Below are positions 53,157-60,999 of a DNA stretch of 64,000 nucleotides, in pieces. The notes below the pieces were generated by a model. The model searched no databases, was not told the DNA's origin, and worked only from the letters and a program-made list of their open reading frames with translations. Position 1 is the stretch's first letter, and each line of letters opens with the position of its first letter. Source of the DNA: Chitinophagaceae bacterium DXS (lineage in GTDB: Bacteria; Bacteroidota; Bacteroidia; Chitinophagales; Chitinophagaceae); assembly GCA_030345135.1 (NCBI GenBank), contig CP128386.1:4222667-4286666 (forward strand), read 5' to 3'. A program made the translations under genes and the position numbers.

Positions 53157-53819
53157 TCAAAACGCTTTCTCATTCAGCCAATCCACAACCGGATCCATCC
53201 AAACCTTTCTTGCTTTGTAAAAGAACCCGTGACTCAGACCGGTATTTAATATAAGTTCTTTATGACTGGCAATATGCGGCTGATTCTCAAAAACCTGGAA
53301 GCAGGTGCCGTGCTTGTCAGACTTTTCAATGATAGAAAGAAACTTCCCGTACAGCTGAATTCCATTGAAATCTTTATAGGTATCCGGCCAGCACCCTCCC
53401 ATCATTACAAAATGAAGTTTATCGTTTTTCAACCGGGAAGATGCAAATAAGCCAATTGGCCAACCGGCTGATGCGCCAACAACAATAATGCTGTCAACAC
53501 TTACGCCATTCCGGAGCAATGTATCAACCTGGTTTGCAAGCCTGGTAATGTAGACCGAGTCGTTGACATCCGGCATTCTTCTTTCACTTATAATATTAAA
53601 ACCACGGTTTTGAAGAGAATCAAGAATGGTGGAATATTCATATCGTCCCCATTCCGGTGCACCATTATTGATTGCATTATCGCCAACATTGGTGATCAGT
53701 TGGCCATGTAAATAGAACAAATATTTTTTATAGGGAGTATTGCCTTTGGGAATAAATGCGCGGGTAGTTTGGCCTGCGGCGGTTGAGCTGATGATGATCA
53801 ACAGAATCAATATTCTCAT
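53157..53819 (-). CDS. Exported alpha/beta hydrolase
   Basis: 220 residues with a signal peptide (MRILILLIIISSTAAGQ). The nucleophile elbow is VVGASAGWPIG near 117-127 (GASAG). A late His in LSHGFFY near 197 and an Asp upstream could complete a triad. The short length suggests a dienelactone-hydrolase-like or esterase core without a lid. The substrate is unknown. It is read in the same direction as uvrB but separated from it by a 53-bp perfect palindrome. Confidence 0.8.
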   Translation of the reverse strand: MRILILLIIISSTAAGQTTRAFIPKGNTPYKKYLFYLHGQLITNVGDNAINNGAPEWGRYEYSTILDSLQNRGFNIISERRMPDVNDSVYITRLANQVDTLLRNGVSVDSIIVVGASAGWPIGLFASSRLKNDKLHFVMMGGCWPDTYKDFNGIQLYGKFLSIIEKSDKHGTCFQVFENQPHIASHKELILNTGLSHGFFYKARKVWMDPVVDWLNEKAF

Positions 53820-53860
53820 GGCACGTATGTTTATTGGTTGAGGTATTGCAGATTTAGGCG

Positions 53861-53913
53861 GAGGTTAAGAATATGTCCTACACTTTGAAAGTGTAGGACA
53901 TATTCTTAACCTC
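53861..53913. repeat. Perfect 53-bp palindrome touching the uvrB stop codon
   Basis: A 26-bp left arm (GAGGTTAAGAATATGTCCTA then CACTTT) and its exact reverse complement are separated by a single G. The right end coincides with the last base of the uvrB TAG. There is no T-run, so it is not a classical intrinsic terminator, although the hairpin would be extremely stable. Confidence 0.95.
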
Positions 53914-55952
53914 TACTTCATCACTTCCAGTTCTTTTTGCAAGCGGAACATTTCATCACGAAGCCTTGCTGCTTCAATAAAGTCAAGATCGCGGGCAGCT
54001 TTCTCCATATCCTTCTTCACTTTATTAATTGCTTTTTCCATTTGAGGAATGGTCTTATAGTTTTCCTGTTCTTCCGCAGCTACATTGCGAACAATATCCT
54101 GGTCACCCTGAATGGCGTACGGACTTTTTACATCAAATCCTTTAATGTCTAACACAGATGTCTGCGCAAACACCTGCTCTTTACTCTTCGAAACCGTTTT
54201 GGGAACAATGCCGTGTTTTTGATTATAAGCAATCTGAATCTCACGGCGCCTGGAGGTTTCGTCGATGGTCTTCTGCATGCTTTCAGTCATTTTATCCGCG
54301 TAGAAAATTACCAACCCATCAACGTTACGCGCGGCGCGGCCGGCCGTTTGAGTAAGCGATCTTTCGTTACGCAGAAACCCTTCTTTATCTGCATCCAAAA
54401 TTGCAACAAGAGAAACCTCAGGTAAATCAAGCCCTTCACGCAGAAGGTTAACACCCACCAATACGTCTATTTCTCCAAGACGCAATTGACGGAGAATCTC
54501 CACACGTTCAAGGGTATCCACGTCGCTGTGAATGTATTTTGATTTAATGTTGATGCGATGTAAATACTTATCCATTTCTTCCGCCATGCGTTTGGTAAGC
54601 GTGGTTACAAGTACGCGGTCGCCTTTTGTAACACGCTTATCAATTTCTTCCAGCAGATCATCTATCTGGTTTACGCTGGGTCTTATTTCGATCGGAGGAT
54701 CCAGCAAACCGGTAGGTCTTACAACCTGCTCAACCACTACTCCCCCTGTATGTTCCAACTCGAATTCACCCGGCGTTGCACTCACAAATACTGTCTGATC
54801 AATTAAATTTTCAAATTCATGAAAATTCAGCGGCCGGTTATCCATTGCGCTCGGAAGGCGAAAACCATAATCGACTAATATTAATTTGCGACTTCTGTCA
54901 CCACCATACATTCCCGCAACCTGGGGAATTGTCTGGTGACTCTCATCTATCACACACAAAAAATCTTTTGGAAAATAATCCAGCAGACAGAATGGTCTTG
55001 TACCCGGCTGGCGGCGATCAAAAAACCGTGAATAGTTTTCAATACCATTGCAATAACCCAGTTCGCGCATCATTTCAAGATCGTATTCCACTCTTTCTTT
55101 CAAACGCTGTGCTTCAATCAACTTGCCGATGTTTTTAAAATATTCCACCTGCAATCTCATTTCATCCTGAATCTCATGCATGATCTGCTGCATCATATCC
55201 TTGGGCGCTATATACAGATTGGCGGGAAAGATGGCAGCCTCATCTACGCCCGAAATACGTTTGCTGGTGTTTACATCGATGCGGTCAATCTCTTCAATCT
55301 CATCACCAAAAAAAGTAATGCGGTATCCGTAATCCGCGTAGGGCAGGTTAATGTCCACGGTATCACCTTTTACGCGAAAAGTCCCGCGCTTGAATTCTAT
55401 CTGCGTCCTTGTGTACAGACTGTTTACCAACGAATGTAGAAAGCCCTGGCGAGAGATCATTTGTCCCTTTTGCAGTCGGACAATCCCATTCTCAAACTCA
55501 GACGGGTTACCAATACCATAAATGCAACTTACACTTGCAACAACAATAATGTCCCGCCGACCTGTAAGTAATTCAGAAGTGGCTTGCAGGCGCAGTTTGT
55601 CCAATTCCTCGTTGATGCTTAGATCTTTTTCGATATAGACATCACTCACCGGCATATACGCTTCCGGCTGATAGTAGTCGTAATAAGAAACAAAATAACC
55701 TACTGCGTTTTCGGGGAAAAACTGTTTAAACTCTCCATATAACTGGGCCACCAGCGTTTTGTTGTGCGTAAGTACCAGCGTTGGTCTTTGCACGTTTTGA
55801 ATAACGTTGGCCATGGTATATGTTTTACCACTACCTGTTACGCCCAATAAGGTTTGAAACTTTTCACCACTTAATATTCCTTCTGTTAATTGTGCTATTG
55901 CCGAAGGCTGATCACCACTCGGCGCATAAGGAGCATGTAATTTAAACGGCAT
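53913..55952 (-). CDS. uvrB: Excinuclease ABC subunit B
   Basis: 679 residues, the normal length. Motifs: Walker A GVTGSGKTYTM near 38-48; the beta-hairpin YYDYYQPEAYMP near 94-105; DESHQTIPQ (DEAD-like box) near 340; helicase motifs VSATPGEFEL, VLVTTLTKRMAEEMDKYL and TAGRAARN; and the C-terminal UVR domain DLDFIEAARLRDEMFRL that contacts UvrC. It verifies DNA damage in nucleotide excision repair. It begins 40 bases from a GTACGTTGTAAG array. Confidence 0.97.
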   Translation of the reverse strand: MPFKLHAPYAPSGDQPSAIAQLTEGILSGEKFQTLLGVTGSGKTYTMANVIQNVQRPTLVLTHNKTLVAQLYGEFKQFFPENAVGYFVSYYDYYQPEAYMPVSDVYIEKDLSINEELDKLRLQATSELLTGRRDIIVVASVSCIYGIGNPSEFENGIVRLQKGQMISRQGFLHSLVNSLYTRTQIEFKRGTFRVKGDTVDINLPYADYGYRITFFGDEIEEIDRIDVNTSKRISGVDEAAIFPANLYIAPKDMMQQIMHEIQDEMRLQVEYFKNIGKLIEAQRLKERVEYDLEMMRELGYCNGIENYSRFFDRRQPGTRPFCLLDYFPKDFLCVIDESHQTIPQVAGMYGGDRSRKLILVDYGFRLPSAMDNRPLNFHEFENLIDQTVFVSATPGEFELEHTGGVVVEQVVRPTGLLDPPIEIRPSVNQIDDLLEEIDKRVTKGDRVLVTTLTKRMAEEMDKYLHRINIKSKYIHSDVDTLERVEILRQLRLGEIDVLVGVNLLREGLDLPEVSLVAILDADKEGFLRNERSLTQTAGRAARNVDGLVIFYADKMTESMQKTIDETSRRREIQIAYNQKHGIVPKTVSKSKEQVFAQTSVLDIKGFDVKSPYAIQGDQDIVRNVAAEEQENYKTIPQMEKAINKVKKDMEKAARDLDFIEAARLRDEMFRLQKELEVMK

Positions 55953-56100
55953 GTTACGAAGGTAGGAAAAGTGGTACGTTGTAAGTAGTACGTTATACGT
56001 TTATTAACGAGGAGGAAATACAGGTGCAACATGGTATTTTAAAAAATGCAATGACTTCGGTCCAATAAACGTACAGCGTATCACGTATAACTTACAACTT
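55953..56100. repeat. Inverted GTACGTTGTAAG arrays between M28 and uvrB
   Basis: GTACGTTGTAAGTAGTACGT (55974-56000) near the uvrB start and the inverse AACGTACAGCGTATCACGTA (56067-56099) at the M28 stop flank a 65-base core. The M28 TAA stop lies inside the right array. The words are the same as at 28703-28857. Confidence 0.8.
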
Positions 56101-58311
56101 CCCCAAGTATTCCGCCAGCCTGTTAACTGCTGCAGCCGCCGCATTAATCTGTTCCTGCGCTTCTTTAAAGTTTCGCTGTTCGATTGCTTCGCGAATTCCG
56201 GGCATGGTTTTAACCCCGTAGCCGGTGTAAAATCCGGGTGCATAAATGCTGTGCTTGAACCAGCTTCTGCGCGGAAGGCCATCAGGCAGTAACAGCGATT
56301 GTTCGGCCTGGTACAGTTTGTTGTTAAATGTTGCTTCAGATGTTCCTGCCGTTAGCATTTTTTTGGATGAAGAACTTAGGCTATCGGCATTTTTTTGCAG
56401 TTTATCCAATGCGTTTTTTAGTCCTGAAAAATCGATATAAGGAATGGGATCTTTTGCAGCCGGAGGATTGTAAGTAAGCGTTGGATCGGCGGCAAGCTGA
56501 TAGAGTTTTTTCCCGATTACTTCGTTTTCAGTAGCAGTTGCATCCCGCAGATCGTCAACCATTGACTGCAATTCTGTAACATAACTGTTGATGGTTTTAT
56601 GCAGGGATGAGAAATTAAAAGGCAACACGTCTGCATTTGCCATGCGGAGGACGGCAAGTCCTGCAGTTTGAGAAAGCGCGAGGCCGTATGCAAAGCCCGG
56701 GTCTTTAAACCGGCGATAATCATCATAAGAGTCGTAAATGGAATGGTATTCCCCTCCCTCATCTTCACCACCGAAACCCAGGTTTAAAGACGGGATGCCG
56801 GCATGCTGTAAAAATGAAGAATAATCCGAACCGGAACCAAGTGCACCCAAATCAAGATCCTTCTTGCTTAGTGCATCCTTTTTTGATTTTGTGGACGTTG
56901 CATTAACAACTTGCCTGGCATTCGCCCTTTCAAACAGAGAAACTTTTGTTTGAGGATCAGTTAGCTCTTTCGCAATGCCATCCATTAATGGTGTTAAGGC
57001 ATGTGAGCCACCGGCTTCCAGAAAGCCGCGCCCGTTATTATCTGTATTAATATATACAACGCATTTCTGTTGCAGCTCCTGCTGATGATCTTCCAGCCAT
57101 TCTGTTGAACCGATTAACCCAGGCTCTTCTCCGTCCCAGGCGCAATACACCAAAGTGCGTTTAGGTTTCCATTCGGATTTTAAAAGAGCTCCAATGCTTT
57201 TGGCTTCTTCAAGCATAGACGCCAGACCACTCGCAGGGTCTGCAGCACCATTCACCCACGCGTCGTGGTGATTCCCCCGCACAACCCATTGATCGGGATA
57301 TTGCGCTCCTTTAATTTTTCCTATAACATCATAACATGGAACTGTGTTCCAGTTGAATTCGAGCTTCAAATGCACTTTTGTTTTGCCGGGACCAATATGA
57401 TAGGTCAGTGGCAAAGCACCTCTCCACGCTGCAGGAGCAACAGGACCTTCCAAAGCTGCCAGTAACGGCTGTGCATCTTTATAACTGATTGGCAAAACCG
57501 GTATTTTCAACAAATTGACCGCTTCATTGTGCGAGGCAATTCTCTTCGCATCTTTTGTAGAACCGATGCCAGGTGTTAACGGGTCACCAGGGTACACCAC
57601 CATATCCATCACTGATCCACGCTGAACACCATACTCATTCTTGAATGCACCTTTGGGATAAACATCTCCGCGGAAATAGCCGTCATCTTTCGGATCAGAA
57701 TAAATGATACATCCGATGGCGCCATGCTCCTGCGCAACTTTTGGTTTAATACCGCGCCAGCTTTGGCCGTATTTGGCAATTACGATCTTGCCCTTAACAT
57801 CAACACCCAATTTTGCCAGTTCATCGTAATCTGCCGGCAAACCATAGTTCACAAATACCAGGTCGCCGGTTACATCTCCATCGGCGCTCCATGCATTGTA
57901 GGTCGGCAATTGCCCTTCTTGTCCGCTGGTAGCATCTTCTTTTAATGCTGGCTCTTTAAGAATGGCTTTGTATGCCGCCGGTGAAGTCATTTCCAGCAAC
58001 CTTGTTTTTGGTGTAGGAAACAACACCTGGTAGGTTTCAATATTTGTTTCGAAACCATAATCCTTCAGCCTGGCTGCTATCTGATCTGCATACAATTTTC
58101 CCGCAGGAGAACCAATATTATGCGGCCTGTCGGAAAACTGCCTGATCGTAGCACCGATATTCTCAGCGCTCAACGTATTGTTGAAAGTTGTTTCGGTTTG
58201 CCTTTGCTGCGCACTCGATTGCTCTGAAAAACCTGCTATGGATTTTGTTTGTGCTGAAGCAAATAGTGTGCTTACCAGTAGGCATGCACTGCCGAGAATG
58301 ATTTTTTTCAT
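56092..58311 (-). CDS. M28 family metallopeptidase (glutamate carboxypeptidase II-like)
   Basis: 739 residues with a signal peptide ending LFASAQ (about 21). Domains in order: a protease-associated (PA) domain (about 120-290, DLVFVNYG... GKIVIAKYG), then the M28 catalytic domain with NHHDAWVNGAADPASG, WDGEEPGLIGSTEW, INTDNNGRG and GGEYHSIYDSYD supplying the zinc ligands and the general-base Glu, and a C-terminal helical dimerisation-like domain (about 580-739). It trims acidic or other N-terminal residues outside the cytoplasm. Its last codons overlap a repeat array. Confidence 0.93.
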   Translation of the reverse strand: MKKIILGSACLLVSTLFASAQTKSIAGFSEQSSAQQRQTETTFNNTLSAENIGATIRQFSDRPHNIGSPAGKLYADQIAARLKDYGFETNIETYQVLFPTPKTRLLEMTSPAAYKAILKEPALKEDATSGQEGQLPTYNAWSADGDVTGDLVFVNYGLPADYDELAKLGVDVKGKIVIAKYGQSWRGIKPKVAQEHGAIGCIIYSDPKDDGYFRGDVYPKGAFKNEYGVQRGSVMDMVVYPGDPLTPGIGSTKDAKRIASHNEAVNLLKIPVLPISYKDAQPLLAALEGPVAPAAWRGALPLTYHIGPGKTKVHLKLEFNWNTVPCYDVIGKIKGAQYPDQWVVRGNHHDAWVNGAADPASGLASMLEEAKSIGALLKSEWKPKRTLVYCAWDGEEPGLIGSTEWLEDHQQELQQKCVVYINTDNNGRGFLEAGGSHALTPLMDGIAKELTDPQTKVSLFERANARQVVNATSTKSKKDALSKKDLDLGALGSGSDYSSFLQHAGIPSLNLGFGGEDEGGEYHSIYDSYDDYRRFKDPGFAYGLALSQTAGLAVLRMANADVLPFNFSSLHKTINSYVTELQSMVDDLRDATATENEVIGKKLYQLAADPTLTYNPPAAKDPIPYIDFSGLKNALDKLQKNADSLSSSSKKMLTAGTSEATFNNKLYQAEQSLLLPDGLPRRSWFKHSIYAPGFYTGYGVKTMPGIREAIEQRNFKEAQEQINAAAAAVNRLAEYLGKL

Positions 58312-58768
58312 GCAGTTATGGTTTCGTTTAATGAGTTAATGGGGCAGGCAGTCGAAGACTAAATATAAGAAATTTGAATAATTGAAAATGGAGAATTGAA
58401 AATTGAAAATGCACAGTCATTTAGTTAAGCATACATCGTCAATTTCGGGAGATGTCTCCGGTCGTGCTAAATGACAGATTTTATAACAGTCCCAATTTTT
58501 CCCGTAGGGAATTAAGCTCAATAGAAACAATCCAATCGAGAACCTCATAGTCCTTTAGGGCTTTAACCAAATAAAGGAGTTAATATCCTACGGACAATAA
58601 AGCCCTTGTGTGCTGGACCTCTATTGAGCTTAAAGCCCTACGGGCTACCAACAAAAAGTGTACTGTCATCTTTTTGGATTGCACAAGGAAAGGGCGGCCC
58701 GACCTGCAATTCCCTTCATTTTCAATTGTCAACTGTCCCCGCCTGAATGACTTGTCGGGCAGGAATTT
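58312..58768. repeat. Spacer holding copy 2 of the structured element between inverted TTGAAAATG words
   Basis: AATTGAAAATGGAGAATTGA words (58378-58410) and their inverse TTTTCAATTGTCAACTGTCC (58719-58738) bracket the region. Copy 2 of the 149-bp element is at 58499-58646. The CCTGCCCGAC module (inverted, 58719-58764) abuts the GNAT stop codon. No gene is seen. Confidence 0.8.
58499..58646. repeat. Structured repeat element, copy 2
   Basis: Hairpin TTCCC-GTA-GGGAA, then a perfect 14-bp inverted repeat TTAAGCTCAATAGA (58512-58525) / TCTATTGAGCTTAA (58620-58633). TAGGGCTTTAA pairs with TTAAAGCCCTA as an alternative. TCC-TAC-GGA and a closing AGCCC-TAC-GGGCT (58634-58646) match copy 1 at 49018-49167. 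Confidence 0.88.
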
Positions 58769-59275
58769 TCAACTAACCAACAGTTTCACCCATATATAAT
58801 CGTCAATTATCTCATTGTTTTTTATGGCTGCTTTGCGGCGAATAGACTCGAGATAAAAACCGTTTTTGCGTAATACTTCCATTGAGGCTTTGTTGTGTTC
58901 AAACACTTCTGCATAAATGCGGATTACGTTAAACTGTTTTTGTATGTAGACGAGCATTTCTTTGACCGCGGCTGTTGCTATTCCGTTACCCCAATACGGC
59001 TCACCAATAAAATAACCTATTTCCACATTTTTCCGGTACACATCGTCTTTTAAAACACAACCAATGCTACCTACAACTTTGTGTTCACATTCTATGGCAA
59101 AATTCAAATGAGGTTTTTCGCTCAGGCAATGATTGATCCACTGCAGGGCATCCATAACGGTGTATGGACTTGGCAATCTGTCACGCACATTGTTCCAGAT
59201 ATTTCTGTTATTGGCTATAAGAGCCAGCTGTTGTGCATCTTCACGTTTCCACTGACGGAGTATTACCTGGCTCAT
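58769..59275 (-). CDS. GNAT family N-acetyltransferase (RimJ/RimL-like)
   Basis: 168 residues from MSQVILRQWKREDAQ, the usual N-terminus; an upstream ATG at 59317 adds fourteen residues. The acetyl-CoA motif region is IGYFIGEPYWGNGIATAAVKEML near 82-104 (WGNGIA as Q/RxxGxG/A), followed by NKASMEVLRKNGFYLESIRRKAAIKN near 130-155. These are features of ribosomal-protein-type or small-molecule acetyltransferases. It lies 88 bases after mgsA. Confidence 0.9.
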   Translation of the reverse strand: MSQVILRQWKREDAQQLALIANNRNIWNNVRDRLPSPYTVMDALQWINHCLSEKPHLNFAIECEHKVVGSIGCVLKDDVYRKNVEIGYFIGEPYWGNGIATAAVKEMLVYIQKQFNVIRIYAEVFEHNKASMEVLRKNGFYLESIRRKAAIKNNEIIDDYIWVKLLVS

Positions 59276-59363
59276 ATACAATCGAAACTTGGATAAACGT
59301 TGTAAAAATTGCGGCAAACGACTTCGGGCAATGCGGAGTTATCAGTCCCAGAACTATGCGTTA

Positions 59364-59828
59364 CTATATTTTTTCCTCGATCGGTCTTTTAAGATAATCG
59401 GTATAGCTGGGGAGAATAGTTTCATATTCTTCGTGCATAAACGGCGACGTCATAATAAAATCAGCAGTAGCACGATCGCAAGCCATCGGAATGTTCCATG
59501 CAACGCCCAATCTCAACAGGGCTTTTACATCACTATCGTGCGGCTGTGACGACATAGGATCCCAGAAAAAGATCAGCACATCAATTTCACCACCGGCAAT
59601 CATTGCTCCAATCTGCTGATCGCCACCTAAAGGACCACTTAATAATTTTTTGATCGGTCTGTCCAATGCGTCTTCCACCATGCGGCCGGTTGTTCCGGTA
59701 GCAAATAATTCGTGTCGTGACAGAACGGTTTTATTATACACAACCCAATCAATCAGGTCATTTTTTTTATGGTCGTGGGCCACCAATGCTATTCTTTTTC
59801 TTTTCCCGATCACTTTAATTTGTGCCAT
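59364..59828 (-). CDS. mgsA: Methylglyoxal synthase
   Basis: 154 residues. It converts dihydroxyacetone phosphate to methylglyoxal and phosphate. Motifs: VAHDHKK (His18/His20), FATGTTG phosphate-binding loop near 42-48, SGPLGGDQQIG with catalytic Asp70, FFWDPMSSQPHDSD with His97, and NIPMACDRATADF. The length is normal. It starts 31 bases from a GATGTACG word array; the 413-base spacer upstream holds a structured RNA candidate. Confidence 0.95.
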   Translation of the reverse strand: MAQIKVIGKRKRIALVAHDHKKNDLIDWVVYNKTVLSRHELFATGTTGRMVEDALDRPIKKLLSGPLGGDQQIGAMIAGGEIDVLIFFWDPMSSQPHDSDVKALLRLGVAWNIPMACDRATADFIMTSPFMHEEYETILPSYTDYLKRPIEEKI

Positions 59829-60241
59829 AGCTATTGTTTAAGTGGCGTAAATGTAAGGCTTTTTATGTACGATGTGAGGCGATGTACAATGTTAGATGTA
59901 CGGTTTTAGATGTGCGATGTATAATAAGTACGAGTTGCGAAGTACTCAGGTGTGAGAACCGAAGTAAATGTTAACAGTGATTGATCAAAAGCCGGGAATT
60001 GAAAGGTTTACTCCGGTAAATCTTGTGGCTCAGTGCTGCAAAAAGACCACCGATAGCTATGGGCTATTAATCGCAGAAGCGATGGAGTAAAACCACGCAG
60101 CCGGAAACTACATGGATTGGAGATACTATTAGAAGGATTATAAGCAACTTATGAAATAGTATTTCAAGTGCGAGGAAATCTCTTGCCTCACATCTTAAAC
60201 CTCAAGCCTTACACCGGAAACCTGAAACCTAATACCTCCCC
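59829..60241. other. Spacer upstream of mgsA with word arrays and a structured region
   Basis: GATGTGAGGCGATGTACAAT words (59867-59945) lie near mgsA, and inverted CTCAAGCCTTACACCGGAAA words (60177-60240) lie at the stop of the next gene. Between them is the fold described at 60005-60165. No coding frame is convincing. Confidence 0.65.
60005..60165 (+). ncRNA. Candidate structured RNA with cloverleaf-like fold
   Basis: An outer stem GGTTTACTCC (60005-60014) / GGAGTAAAACC (60084-60094) encloses three hairpins: GTGG/CCAC, ATAGC-TATGG-GCTAT and ATCGC-AGAA-GCGAT. A second domain pairs GAGATACTATT (60120-60130) with AATAGTATTTC (60155-60165) around ATAAG-CAA-CTTAT. One G-T pair favours the plus strand. 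It has no tRNA consensus and no recognised family, and could instead be a mobile-element remnant. Confidence 0.4.
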
Positions 60242-60865
60242 TCAATACGCTGATCCCTCCATACGCGTGTTCTGCAAATTCGCCCAGATCACCTCAAGTA
60301 TATATTTGTCGGCAGAGGGGGAACTGCCTTTGATTTTTACATATTGCAAAGTGCATGTTTCTGGCTTGTTGGTTTTTTCCTGATTCTTTGTGTAGGCATA
60401 GCCAAAACCTTCCACATTGCTTCCTGAAACCTTTATTTCGTGCTCAAACTTCCACGATTTCTTTATGCTGTTTCTGAGCGCATTAAAGTTGCTCATAAGG
60501 TCGGGATATTTTAATTGAGAATACTCAGTGCCTATGTATGCCTTATACAATTTATCATCGGCGAAATCCATTCTCAATACATTATTGGTGCCATTAAAAC
60601 AAGGTATTTTAATTCCGCCAGCCTTGTATGTCAATGTTTCCAGGACAATTGAGTCGCCGCCACTGCCGTAAGGAGGCCTCTTTTCCGATTCGGTGTTAAC
60701 CAGCTTTATATTGCTGTATCTGCTATTAATGGTATCTACAACCGTAGGTTTACTCATACCCGGTTTAATGGTAAACAAGTTTTCAAACGCACAGCGAGCA
60801 GTTTGCGCATGCAATAAGGCACTAAACACAGTGGCGATTATTACAAGAAGCAGCTTTTTGGACAT
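60242..60865 (-). CDS. Exported protein of unknown function
   Basis: 207 residues from the ATG at 60865, which gives a clean signal peptide (MSKKLLLVIIATVFSALLHA then QT); the longer frame to 60949 adds an unlikely leader. I do not recognise a family. The mature protein is soluble, with NLFTIKPGMSKPTVVDTINSRY near 30-52, a middle section with two Cys residues likely oxidised outside the cytoplasm, and a Thr/Tyr-rich end. Its stop codon opens a GGTATTAGGTTTCAGG word array. It follows the DUF2231 gene by 134 bases on the same strand. Confidence 0.7.
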   Translation of the reverse strand: MSKKLLLVIIATVFSALLHAQTARCAFENLFTIKPGMSKPTVVDTINSRYSNIKLVNTESEKRPPYGSGGDSIVLETLTYKAGGIKIPCFNGTNNVLRMDFADDKLYKAYIGTEYSQLKYPDLMSNFNALRNSIKKSWKFEHEIKVSGSNVEGFGYAYTKNQEKTNKPETCTLQYVKIKGSSPSADKYILEVIWANLQNTRMEGSAY

Positions 60866-60999
60866 AACTTCTATTTGACATTTTAGGATTAAGTGATGAC
60901 AGCACGCCGCAATCGCGGGCAGAGCTGTATCTAACTTCCTAACAATCAATAATCGTTATTGTTCAGTTTGTTTCCGGGATAAACAAAAATTAATCGGCC

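Noticed and set aside
60005-60094. Cloverleaf fold as a tRNA
   Set aside because: There is no 7-bp acceptor stem, no T-loop consensus and no anticodon-loop pattern; only the overall shape resembles tRNA.
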